Position numbers and translations under genes: made by a program
Notes under the pieces: generated by a model
Databases searched by the model: none
Told to the model about the DNA's origin: nothing
The model's input: the letters and a program-made list of their open reading frames with translations, nothing else
Assembly: GCA_013151965.1 (NCBI GenBank)
Contig: JAADHF010000045.1
Span: 20,096 to 84,095 of the forward strand
Source of the DNA: Spirochaetota bacterium
Lineage (GTDB): Bacteria; Spirochaetota; Spirochaetia; SZUA-6
Length of the DNA: 64,000 bases
Reading direction: 5' to 3'
Part shown: positions 39,525-48,241 of the stretch, in pieces
Layout: each line of letters begins with the position of its first letter
Numbering within the stretch: position 1 is the first letter of the stretch

Positions 39525-40358
39525 ATGAGGCTTAAGAGCGGGGATAAGCAGAGGGAACCCTTCCACTGGAGAACCGGTATTGCGTATAAAACAAAAGACA
39601 GGATTGTTATTCGTGGTTATGATCTTAATAATCTGATAGGGAATGTAGATTTCGCATCCATGGCATATCTTGTGCTTACGGGTGAACTGCCGCCGGAGCA
39701 ATACAGGCTTATGGTAAATGCGCTTCTTGTTTCTATGGCGGAGCATGCCTTTTCGCCTTCATCTGTTTCCGCGCGGTTTGTGGCATCCGGGGGAGTTCCT
39801 TTAAATGTTGCAGTTGCAGGCGGGGTTATGACTATGGGAGAAAGGCATGCCTCTGCCGATATTGCCGCCGGAATTTTTAAAGAGGGGATTAGGAGATGCG
39901 GGTATGAAAAAATAAGTATAGAGAAATGTGCGGAATTAATTGTCGCTGAGTATAAAAGAGACAGTAGAATACTTAACGGATTTCATCATCCCCAGCATAT
40001 CAAAGATCCGAGGGTTAAACGGCTCTTTGAGCTTTCGGAGGAGTATAAAATTACCGGTGAACATCAGAAGCTTGCAGAAGCTATGGAAAGGGCAACCGGA
40101 AAGGTGTATGGGAGAGTTCTGTATCTTAATGCCCCCGGGGCTTTTGCTGCAATCGGCTGTGATATGGGGCTTACGCCGGAACAGTTAAAGGGCCTTATTA
40201 TACTCTCACGTACGGTATCTCTGGCGGCCCATAGTATAGAGGAGATGGAACGGGAGAAGGGCTGGAGGGCTTCGGGTAAAAGTAAGATTGTTCAGCCTCT
40301 GGAGTTGAGTATGCAGCTTCCGGAGTACTACGACGGGCCGCCCGACAGGTCGTTATAA
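39525..40358 (+). CDS. Short citrate synthase-family protein / citryl-CoA lyase-like
   Basis: 'IRGYDLNNLIGNVDFASMAYLVLTGELP', 'GFHHPQHIKDPRVKRLFELSEEY', 'LNAPGAFAAIGCDMGL'; SD AAGGAG. Confidence 0.82.
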   Translation: MRLKSGDKQREPFHWRTGIAYKTKDRIVIRGYDLNNLIGNVDFASMAYLVLTGELPPEQYRLMVNALLVSMAEHAFSPSSVSARFVASGGVPLNVAVAGGVMTMGERHASADIAAGIFKEGIRRCGYEKISIEKCAELIVAEYKRDSRILNGFHHPQHIKDPRVKRLFELSEEYKITGEHQKLAEAMERATGKVYGRVLYLNAPGAFAAIGCDMGLTPEQLKGLIILSRTVSLAAHSIEEMEREKGWRASGKSKIVQPLELSMQLPEYYDGPPDRSL

Positions 40359-41129
40359 GAGGATGTCCCGGGAGAAATATTTCACAAGCTCCTCCGCATG
40401 AATTACACCGTTAAAGCTTAAGTTTTTGCCTCCCTTCTTTAAGACACCCTTTTCTCCGTCCGGATCGCCGAGGCACGAAACAATAATATCGGCCTCATCG
40501 AGGTTTTCTTTTTCCGTATAAACATTTGTAGTTGCGATAACATTTAACCCGGCAGCTTTTGCCGCCAGTACTCCGTTTCTGGAGTCCTCTATAACAACAC
40601 ATTCTTCGGGTTTTAATCCGGTTTTCTTTAAAGCAAGCAGATAAATTTCAGGATCGGGTTTTTTATTCTTAACAACGTCACCTGCCAGTACAAAATCGAA
40701 TTTAATGTCCTTCAGTATCCCGCAGGTAACTGCATGGGCTGCCTTTTCATTGGAAGTAGTGCATACCCCGAGTTTTAAACCGAGTCTGTTTATTTCTTTC
40801 ATTATCCTTTTAATTCCCGGGCGCAGCGGAAGCTGTCCGCTCTCTATCAGCTCGATAAAGATCTCTGTTTTTCGTTTGTGGAGTTTCTTAATTAGTTTGT
40901 CTTCTTCCTCCGGTTTTACGGGAACTCCGAACCCCTTTGTATGCAGATAATGTCTCATCCTTTCCTTGCCGCCTGCTATCCGGAGGAGGCCGTGATACTC
41001 ATCCACGTCCCACTCTATATTATAGCCGAATTCCTTAAAGGTTCTGTTAAAAGCAACCCTGTGCCCGTCACGTTCCGTGTCGATAATAACACCGTCCTGA
41101 TCAAAAAAGAATGCCCTTACCGCAGCCAT
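40353..41129 (-). CDS. HAD hydrolase, beta-phosphoglucomutase/CbbY-like
   Basis: 'RAFFFDQDGVIIDTERDGHRVAFN', 'LKLGVCTTSNEKAAHAV', 'NKKPDPEIYLLALKKTGLKPEECVVIEDSRNGVLAAKAAG'. Confidence 0.9.
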   Translation of the reverse strand: MAAVRAFFFDQDGVIIDTERDGHRVAFNRTFKEFGYNIEWDVDEYHGLLRIAGGKERMRHYLHTKGFGVPVKPEEEDKLIKKLHKRKTEIFIELIESGQLPLRPGIKRIMKEINRLGLKLGVCTTSNEKAAHAVTCGILKDIKFDFVLAGDVVKNKKPDPEIYLLALKKTGLKPEECVVIEDSRNGVLAAKAAGLNVIATTNVYTEKENLDEADIIVSCLGDPDGEKGVLKKGGKNLSFNGVIHAEELVKYFSRDILL

Positions 41130-41155
41130 CGTTATCTCCTTGTTCCTGTTATGTT

Positions 41156-42259
41156 TTAACCGGTGATAAAATCCTTTATAATTTTCACGGCCATTTTGTT
41201 CTCTTCCTCCGTACCCACCGTAATGCGGAAGAATCCGTCGCTTCCGTACATCCCGGGCTGAGGACGCAGTATAACACCGTTTTTCTGTGCATGGGCAACA
41301 ATATCATTGCCCTTTTTGCCCGTGCCCTTCGCATCGAATAGTACATAGTTTCCATGGGAATGGAAAATTGTAAGTCCGTCTATTTCCCCGAGGCTTTTTT
41401 CTATAAACTCTATCTGGCTGTTAATGAAGTTAACCCTTATCTTTAAGCCTTCGGTATCCTCGAATGCTGCAATGGCCGCTCCCATCGTTAAAGTGCTGAC
41501 GTTCCATGGTATAAGGACGGCTGATATTTTAGAGACCACATCTTTATTGCTTAAGAGATACCCGAACCTTAAACCTGCAAGGCCGTATGCCTTGGAAAGC
41601 GTGCGGGTGATCATTACATTTGGGTAATCCTTAATCATACCGATTTTGGATTTCTTAAGCCCTGCAAACTCCACATAGGCTTCGTCTATTACAAAGGGTA
41701 TACCTGTTTCTGCAATGCGGACAAAATCCTTATCATCCATAAAATTCCCGGTGGGATTGTTCGGATTGGCAATAACTATGATTTTTGTTTCAGGTGTAAC
41801 AGCCCTTAGAATGGAATCCGCATCGAATAGAAGTTCGCCGTTTTTATAAATCATGGGAACGGATATGAGCTTTCCTCCGATAACGGCACATCTGAGTTTG
41901 TAAATTCCGAAACATGGGGTATGCTGAATAATCTCTTCCCCGGGCTGTACAAGACTTCTCCAGATCATATCGTATACTTCACTGGAGCCGTTTCCCAGCA
42001 TTACATTTTCAGGTCCGTCAAGTCCGTTTATCTCCGCTATCTTTGTACGTACTGTCAGTCCCTGGTCGGAGTACCTGTTGCCGAGTTTCGAATATTCGGC
42101 TATGGCCTTCAGGACCTTTTGGGACGGTTCGAGCGGATTTTCATTGGACATCATCCTGTGCAGTGACCGGTTTTTCCACGCCAGCTCGATATGGGGAGAT
42201 ACATACATTTTTAACCCGTCGAGCCATGGCACGAAGTAGTCGCTCATTTTTGTCTTCAT
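41156..42259 (-). CDS. PLP aminotransferase, histidinol-phosphate aminotransferase-like
   Basis: 'LGNGSSEVYDMIWRSLVQPGEEI', 'IVIANPNNPTGNFM', PLP-lysine 'TRTLSKAYGLAGLRFGYL'. Confidence 0.9.
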   Translation of the reverse strand: MKTKMSDYFVPWLDGLKMYVSPHIELAWKNRSLHRMMSNENPLEPSQKVLKAIAEYSKLGNRYSDQGLTVRTKIAEINGLDGPENVMLGNGSSEVYDMIWRSLVQPGEEIIQHTPCFGIYKLRCAVIGGKLISVPMIYKNGELLFDADSILRAVTPETKIIVIANPNNPTGNFMDDKDFVRIAETGIPFVIDEAYVEFAGLKKSKIGMIKDYPNVMITRTLSKAYGLAGLRFGYLLSNKDVVSKISAVLIPWNVSTLTMGAAIAAFEDTEGLKIRVNFINSQIEFIEKSLGEIDGLTIFHSHGNYVLFDAKGTGKKGNDIVAHAQKNGVILRPQPGMYGSDGFFRITVGTEEENKMAVKIIKDFITG

Positions 42260-42279
42260 TAATCTTGCTCCTTGTTGTT

Positions 42280-43155
42280 TTATGCTTTTCCGGCAGATCC
42301 GAAGAGATCTATCCAGGATTCTATTCTTTTGATAATTGCTTCTTTCATCGCCTTATCAATTTTGCCCGGGTTGTACTCATCCCTGTGAGAGGAGATATAA
42401 TCGTATGTGGAATCGATAAGAACGTGTTTTAGGTCAGTGGAAACATTAAACTTTGATCCTCCGAGTGAGATGAGTTTTTTTACCACATCCGGCTGTAATC
42501 CTGTTCCTCCGTGTATTACTATTGGTATGGTTGGAGTTTTCCCGTTAAAAAGGTCAAAGATTATTTTAAGCCTGTCGAAATCGAGTTTGGGATTTTTCGT
42601 TTTGTAGATACCATGAGCCGTTCCTATTGCAGGTGCAAAAAGATCCACACCTGTTTTCTCCACAAATTCAATGGCCTTGTCCGGGTCGCAGAGTGCCGCT
42701 TCGTTTTCGGCAACCTTTATCTGATCCTCTACACCCGATACTGTTCCGAGTTCTCCTTCTACTGTAATACTTCCGAGATTATGGACATAATCGCATACAT
42801 ATTTTGTCTGCCGTACATTTTCCCCGAATACCTGTTTGGAGGCATCGATCATGATGTTTGTATAGCCTGCATCCGCGCATTCCTTACAGTACTCTGCGTC
42901 GGTTGAATGGTCTAAGTGAAGGCAGATTGGTATGGGTGCCGATTCCGCAAGCGTTCTGTAAACTGCGGAAAAAACCTTCGGGCCGATAAACTTAGAGGGA
43001 GTTACCGAGGTCTGAATAATAAGAGGCGCATTTTTGTTGACAGCAGCTTCTATGACTGCTTCCATCTGAATAATGTTTGTTACATTAAAAGCGCCGACGG
43101 CATACCGGCCTGCCGTTGCTTTTAACAGTATTTCTTTTGCATTAACGATCGACAT
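42280..43155 (-). CDS. Class II (zinc) fructose/tagatose-bisphosphate aldolase family
   Basis: 'GRYAVGAFNVTNIIQMEAVIEAA', 'PICLHLDHSTDAEYCKECADAGYTNIMIDAS', 'IGTAHGIYK', 'PIVIHGGTGLQPDVVKKLI'. Confidence 0.93.
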   Translation of the reverse strand: MSIVNAKEILLKATAGRYAVGAFNVTNIIQMEAVIEAAVNKNAPLIIQTSVTPSKFIGPKVFSAVYRTLAESAPIPICLHLDHSTDAEYCKECADAGYTNIMIDASKQVFGENVRQTKYVCDYVHNLGSITVEGELGTVSGVEDQIKVAENEAALCDPDKAIEFVEKTGVDLFAPAIGTAHGIYKTKNPKLDFDRLKIIFDLFNGKTPTIPIVIHGGTGLQPDVVKKLISLGGSKFNVSTDLKHVLIDSTYDYISSHRDEYNPGKIDKAMKEAIIKRIESWIDLFGSAGKA

Positions 43156-43182
43156 TTCTGTTCTCCTATTAAATATGTTGTT

Positions 43183-43953
43183 TTATTTAACTTCTCCCGA
43201 ACTCATTTCTCTCCTGTATTCACCTGCTTCAACTGTAAATACATACCGGTCACCCCTGTAATACGACTGGAGGATTTCGATGCAGATGTCCCCGCTTGTA
43301 TATGCAAGGCTTTCCAGCATAATACATGGAATAGCTCTGCTGATTTGTAATCCCTGTGCTATCTCCTTTGCCGGTTTTACGGCTTTGATAGTCTGGATTG
43401 AATGATGCAGGTCGGCGTTGAAATTCTCTGTAAGAAGTTTATACATGGAGCCCTTTATCTCAATTTCCATTAATCCCGAAAACTTCTCGTATGAGTAGAA
43501 CTGACGCTCGAGCAGGAAGGGTATTTTATCGGCAATACGGATTCTTTCCAGCTTTATTATCTTTGCTCCTGTTTTTACCATTAATTTTTCAGCAAGACCG
43601 GCAGGGGCTTTTATAATGTCTTTTGCAGTGATTATATCTTCGATGTTAACGTGGTTCATCTCGAAATCGTCCACAAAACTTGTCATCTTCCCAAGCCGGT
43701 GTATCGGGTGAAGTGTGGTTGTCCGCTTTACAAATGTACCGACCCCTTTCTGTTTTTCCAGCAGTCCTTTCTGAACAAGTACGCTTATTGCCTGGCGTAT
43801 CGTATTCCGGTTAATGCGGAAATCTGCAGCGAGCTTCCCTTCCGATGGTATTTTAGAGCTCACTTTGTATATCCCGTCCTTAATTCTCCTTTCGAGAATA
43901 TTTGCAAGCTGGAGATATATCGGTATCGGATTGTTCTTGTCCACTGTTTCCAT
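43183..43953 (-). CDS. GntR-family transcriptional regulator, HutC/UTRA subfamily
   Basis: 'PIPIYLQLANILERRIKDGIYKVSSKIPSEGKLAADFRINRNTIRQAISVLVQKGLLEKQKGVGTFV' plus UTRA-type C-terminus. Confidence 0.94.
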   Translation of the reverse strand: METVDKNNPIPIYLQLANILERRIKDGIYKVSSKIPSEGKLAADFRINRNTIRQAISVLVQKGLLEKQKGVGTFVKRTTTLHPIHRLGKMTSFVDDFEMNHVNIEDIITAKDIIKAPAGLAEKLMVKTGAKIIKLERIRIADKIPFLLERQFYSYEKFSGLMEIEIKGSMYKLLTENFNADLHHSIQTIKAVKPAKEIAQGLQISRAIPCIMLESLAYTSGDICIEILQSYYRGDRYVFTVEAGEYRREMSSGEVK

Positions 43954-43978
43954 ATTACCTGTCTACCTATCTACCTAT
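43954..43978 (-). repeat. Three near-identical 8-bp direct repeats immediately before gntR start; candidate operator
   Basis: On minus strand TATAGGTAGATAGGTAGACAGGTAAT-ATG: ATAGGTAG/ATAGGTAG/ACAGGTAA. Confidence 0.5.
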
Positions 43979-44004
43979 ATATACAAATATTGGCTTAAGG
44001 TCAA
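43976..44004 (-). promoter_or_regulatory. sigma70-like promoter of gntR operon
   Basis: TTGACC-N17-TATATA upstream of 43953. Confidence 0.6.
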
Positions 44005-44045
44005 GTTTATTATTTAAAACTTTTAAAAAAACCATTAAGCTGGTA

Positions 44046-45758
44046 CTACTCGGATTCTGCAACTACCTTTAGTCCTCTCTTTTTAAAGAGCAGTGCGAAT
44101 ATGGCAAGCATTACTATGACAATGATTATTATAAGTGTAGCCATCGCTGCAGAGGGTCCTTCCTGGCCGTCTTTTTCGAGGTTTATGACCGCTATGGAAG
44201 CGAGATGTACATCCGGGGATATCAGGAATATAACGGCACTGATGGTAACCATGCTTCTCATGAAGTAATAGATAAGATTGCTCATAAATGAGATCCGGTT
44301 TAAGGGGAAGATAATCCGAAGAAAGGTTCTCGTAGTGTTTGCGCCGAGGCTCGTTGCCGCTTCATCCATGGATTTATCTATGTTCTTCATGTTGGAGATA
44401 CTGGAAAGCGTGCCCAGTGTAAAATTTGTAATGATAACATTTATAATAATAATCAGAGGTTTTCCGTACAGTATATTATCCAGATTAAGGAACCGAGTGT
44501 TAAAAATCAAAATATACCCAAGGCCCATAACCAGACCCGGAATTGCTGCCGGAATAACAGAAAAGAGGTATAACGGCTGGGCAAAAAAAGGTTTTTTCTT
44601 TTCGATAATATATCCGTTTAAGATGGTTAGAAAGGCTCCGAAAAAACCGACAAAAAGTGCAATTTTAAGACTTGTCCAGAGTACACTGATACCGCCAGGA
44701 ATTTTAAACTGATAATGACTCGTTGTAAAGGACCAGTTGTACATCCAGACCTTTATAAAAGACTTGAAAACAATTACACCGATTACAGAGAGAAGGATGC
44801 CGGCAATGGTCCAGCTGTATGCCGTAAAGCCGTATTTTTTTAACGGACGTGACGGCGGCAGCTGAGGTTTTGCCTGGCCGCTGATTAAGGAGTGGCTTTT
44901 CTTTGTAAAGTAGTAATTCAACAGGAATGCGATAATCGACGGGACAAGAAGAACGACTGCGATTGTAGTTCCCAGATCAAAACGCTGCATTCCTATAACC
45001 TGCAGGTAAATTTCCGTTGATAAAACATTGTAACCTCTGCCTATTATAATCGGGTTTCCAAAGTCTGTAATGGCAAGATTAAAAACCAGGGCTGCAGCGG
45101 AAAATATGCCGTACCTGGCAGTGGGTACTGTTATCTTAAAAAAGGTTGTGACTTCCGAAGCGCCGAGGCTCGATGCCGCTTCGTCGAGCCTGGAATCCAC
45201 CGCAGAGAGAGTTGTGTAAAGAATGACCATGGCATGGGGGAAACAGTAAAGAACCTCGGAAATAATTATTCCCGTAGGCCCGTAAATGTTCCACTCCACA
45301 TTTAGAAGACCTGCCGTTATAAGTCCGTTGGAACCAAACAGAGATATTAATGCCATTGCCTGCAGCAGTGACGGTGCAATAAGGGGAGTCATGGCAACAT
45401 AGTACAGAGCCTTTTTCCATTTGATTGTTGTTCTTGTTAACCCGTATGCAAAGAAAAAAGCGAGTGTCGTGGTAATCACCATAGACCAGACTGCTATCCA
45501 CAGACTGTGATAGAGTGACTGAACTATAGCCGGTTTACTGAAATAATTGGTAAAATTAGCCAGTGTTAATCTGCCTAAAAATTCATGTTTCCTCGGATCG
45601 TATGCAGTCATACTGAGCCTGAGAATATTTAACACCGGAAGAAGCATGAAAACCAGAAGGAAGAGTCCGATTAATCCTCCCACAACATAGATGAGATATT
45701 TATCATTCAGTATTTTTTTGCCCTTCGGCTGAATATTTTCTGCTGTTATTGTTGACAT
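44046..45758 (-). CDS. ABC transporter permease (fused, two permease modules), 2-aminoethylphosphonate (PhnU2)-like
   Basis: Two modules, each with EAA-like loops 'DEAASSLGASEVTTFFKITVP' and 'DEAATSLGANTTRTFLRIIFPL'. Confidence 0.88.
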   Translation of the reverse strand: MSTITAENIQPKGKKILNDKYLIYVVGGLIGLFLLVFMLLPVLNILRLSMTAYDPRKHEFLGRLTLANFTNYFSKPAIVQSLYHSLWIAVWSMVITTTLAFFFAYGLTRTTIKWKKALYYVAMTPLIAPSLLQAMALISLFGSNGLITAGLLNVEWNIYGPTGIIISEVLYCFPHAMVILYTTLSAVDSRLDEAASSLGASEVTTFFKITVPTARYGIFSAAALVFNLAITDFGNPIIIGRGYNVLSTEIYLQVIGMQRFDLGTTIAVVLLVPSIIAFLLNYYFTKKSHSLISGQAKPQLPPSRPLKKYGFTAYSWTIAGILLSVIGVIVFKSFIKVWMYNWSFTTSHYQFKIPGGISVLWTSLKIALFVGFFGAFLTILNGYIIEKKKPFFAQPLYLFSVIPAAIPGLVMGLGYILIFNTRFLNLDNILYGKPLIIIINVIITNFTLGTLSSISNMKNIDKSMDEAATSLGANTTRTFLRIIFPLNRISFMSNLIYYFMRSMVTISAVIFLISPDVHLASIAVINLEKDGQEGPSAAMATLIIIIVIVMLAIFALLFKKRGLKVVAESE

Positions 45759-45771
45759 AATCTACTCCGCT

Positions 45772-46842
45772 CTACTCTATTCCGTATACTATAAAAGCAT
45801 CGGGCGGAAGGTATAGTTCTATATTTTCACCCCGGGATATCTTCATATCCGTAAACCGTTTTTCGAGAATATCAACTATAACATCCTGTGTTTTTAGCCG
45901 GACAACGAGCCTGACGATTAAACCGAGAAATACGATAACAATGAGTTTGCCGGTAACCGTGTTCCCTTTTTTATGTTTGCCTGCTTCCCTGCTGTTTACG
46001 ATTTCGATTTTTTCCGGCCGTATTGCGGCAGTAACATTCCCTTCCGTGATTCCATTGGTATTTGCTACTGTAAAGGTAAGTTCATGGCCGTCTATTTTAC
46101 CCTGCTTTAATTTACCTTCAAAAAAATTGCTCGTTCCCACAAAATCGGCAACATACCGCGACCTCGGGTTTTTATAAATAGCAACGGGCTTATCTATCTG
46201 TTCGATTATTCCATGGTTCATTACGACAACCCTGTCGGAAATGGAAAGTGCTTCTTCCTGGTCATGAGTTACATATATGGTTGTTATACCGAGATCTACC
46301 TGTAGCTGTTTAATTTCCGCTCTGAGCTTTACACGAATTTTTGCATCCAGGGCACTTAAAGGTTCATCCAGGAGAATAACCTCCGGCCTGGGGGCAAGTG
46401 CACGTGCTAATGCAACTCTCTGCTGCATTCCTCCCGAAAGCTCTGCCGGATATTTATGTTTATGTTCTTTAAGCCCGACTATATCGAGAAGTTCATCGAC
46501 CCTGGGCTGGATTTTATCTTTCGGATACCTGTGCATTTTAAGGCCGAAGGCTACATTTTCATTTACTCTCATATGCGGAAACAGAGCGTAGGACTGGAAA
46601 ACAATTCCGAAATTCCTTTGCTGCGGTATAAGGCGGTTAATGACTTTTCCGTTATATACAATTTCACCTGCCGAGGGTATTTCGAATCCTGCTACCATCC
46701 TGAGAGTGGTTGTTTTACCGCACCCCGAAGGTCCCAAAAGTGTTACGAATTCTCCCTCTTTTATTTCGAGTTTTATTTTGTTAACTGCATACAGATTATC
46801 AAATTTTTTTGATACATCCTGTAAAATCAAATTCTTAGCCAT
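45772..46842 (-). CDS. ABC transporter ATP-binding protein (PotA/PhnT-like)
   Basis: Walker A '[19 protein letters not shown]', signature '[34 protein letters not shown]'. Confidence 0.95.
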   Translation of the reverse strand: MAKNLILQDVSKKFDNLYAVNKIKLEIKEGEFVTLLGPSGCGKTTTLRMVAGFEIPSAGEIVYNGKVINRLIPQQRNFGIVFQSYALFPHMRVNENVAFGLKMHRYPKDKIQPRVDELLDIVGLKEHKHKYPAELSGGMQQRVALARALAPRPEVILLDEPLSALDAKIRVKLRAEIKQLQVDLGITTIYVTHDQEEALSISDRVVVMNHGIIEQIDKPVAIYKNPRSRYVADFVGTSNFFEGKLKQGKIDGHELTFTVANTNGITEGNVTAAIRPEKIEIVNSREAGKHKKGNTVTGKLIVIVFLGLIVRLVVRLKTQDVIVDILEKRFTDMKISRGENIELYLPPDAFIVYGIE

Positions 46843-46867
46843 ATATGTACCTGCCGATAGATTAATT

Positions 46868-46897
46868 TTAACGCCGGTTATATTTAACCGGCGTTAA
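46868..46897. other. Perfect 13-bp inverted repeat, 4-nt loop, between substrate-binding protein and ATPase genes
   Basis: TTAACGCCGGTTA-TATT-TAACCGGCGTTAA; no U-tract in the direction of transcription (minus). Confidence 0.85.
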
Positions 46898-46920
46898 TGT
46901 GTTTTTTAAAGGTTTAAACT

Positions 46921-47961
46921 CTATTCCGGTTTGGTTTTATCCTGGAATAGGCTTGTCCATTTATTTACAATTTCAATTTTATGCTGTGATGTCCACTTGA
47001 AATCCATGGGGAAGAGCTTTACATCTTTTGGATCCGGCAGGGGAATCGTGCTCTGCGACTTGATGCCAGGGAGTGTGACCATGATTTTGTACTTTGAATA
47101 TGCCTTCATGGCATCTTCGGACAAAGTCCAGTCTAAGAATTTTTTTGCGGCTGCAGGATGTTTGGCTCCTTTTAACAGGGCATTCGCTTCGAGTTCATAA
47201 CCGCTTCCTTCCGACGGAAACACCATTTCTACCGGATAGCCGGCTGATATCTGTTTTGCAACCCTGTACCCGAAAGAGGCTCCCACCGCAATTTCACCCT
47301 TGGAGGCAATTTTAGCAGGAGCGGAACCTGAGTTTGTATATTCTACTATATTTTTGTTGAGTTTCTTTAAGAATTCCCAGCCGTCTTCCTTTCCTTCTTT
47401 GATTCCCTTCCAGAGAAGAATGGAAGAAACCTGCAGGTAGCCTGTTCCCGAACTTCCGGGATTGGGCATGATAACCTCGTTTTTATATTCCGGTTTTGTA
47501 AGGTCTGTCCAGCTGGTCGGTTTATCCAGTCCTTTTTTTGCCAGTCTGTCTTTGTTAACAGCAAAAGCCGCAACGTACATATCGATTGCCGCCCAGTATC
47601 CGGCAGGATCTTTAAACTGTGCAGGGAGTTTATCATAACCCGCAGGTTTGTAGGGCTGGAAAAGGTCCTGTAAAAGCGCCAGCGCTGTTACTGCAGTTCC
47701 CCATACAAGGTCGGCCTGGGGATTTTCTCTTTCCGCAAGCAGCTTGGCAGAAACTTCTCCTGTCGAGTATCTTACCCATTTAATGTCCAGATTGGGAAGC
47801 TCTTTCTTTGCAAGAGCCAGATAATCAGCAGTTTCATCCTCTTCCAGTGCGGTATAAATTACCACCTCACCGGATCCTTTTTCCTGCTTCCCGCCTGCAA
47901 AAACAAAGGCCGGAAGAAGCAGAAAAACTACAAGAAGTACCATTAAAAGTTTCTTATGCAT
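46921..47961 (-). CDS. ABC transporter substrate-binding protein, 2-aminoethylphosphonate (PhnS2)-like
   Basis: Signal peptide; 'VVIYTALEEDETADYLALAKKELPNLDIKWVRYSTGEVSAKLLAERENPQADLVWG', 'PTSWTDLTKPEYKNEVIMPNPGSSGTGYL'; SD AAGGAGG. Confidence 0.88.
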   Translation of the reverse strand: MHKKLLMVLLVVFLLLPAFVFAGGKQEKGSGEVVIYTALEEDETADYLALAKKELPNLDIKWVRYSTGEVSAKLLAERENPQADLVWGTAVTALALLQDLFQPYKPAGYDKLPAQFKDPAGYWAAIDMYVAAFAVNKDRLAKKGLDKPTSWTDLTKPEYKNEVIMPNPGSSGTGYLQVSSILLWKGIKEGKEDGWEFLKKLNKNIVEYTNSGSAPAKIASKGEIAVGASFGYRVAKQISAGYPVEMVFPSEGSGYELEANALLKGAKHPAAAKKFLDWTLSEDAMKAYSKYKIMVTLPGIKSQSTIPLPDPKDVKLFPMDFKWTSQHKIEIVNKWTSLFQDKTKPE

Positions 47962-47987
47962 AGAAACCTCCTTAAGATTTTTTTATT

Positions 47988-48015
47988 ATTTTAAAGTATA
48001 ATTATTTAAAGTCAA
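47988..48015 (-). promoter_or_regulatory. sigma70-like promoter of substrate-binding-protein operon
   Basis: TTGACT-N16-TAAAAT. Confidence 0.5.
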
Positions 48016-48186
48016 GTTTTTAAAATTTTATTTAAGCCGTCTTTAATATTGATAGTTTAATAAATACAAATAATAGTATAATAATACAGTTATCTATATT
48101 AAATCACGGGAATTGTTAAAAATATGAATATATATACTTTAAACTCGTATTTGGTTTAATGTATTACAATTATCCGATATTGTATG

Positions 48187-48228
48187 ATAGATAGATATCT
48201 ATACATCTACCTATATACCTATACCCGG
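48187..48228. promoter_or_regulatory. Candidate operator region: palindrome plus motif shared with gntR promoter
   Basis: Perfect palindrome ATAGATATCTAT (48191-48202); minus strand ATAGGTATATAGGTAGAT shares the 13-mer TATATAGGTAGAT with the gntR upstream region. Confidence 0.4.
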
Positions 48229-48241
48229 AAAGTATATTTAT

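Noticed and set aside
41156-42259. Annotating the aminotransferase as hisC (histidine biosynthesis)
   Set aside because: Family resemblance is real, but the context is a GntR/aldolase/HAD operon with no his genes, so a symbol would mislead.
46868-46909. Hairpin plus T-run as an intrinsic terminator
   Set aside because: The T-run lies on the plus strand where no gene ends; in the operon (minus) direction there is no U-tract, so I call it an intercistronic hairpin instead.
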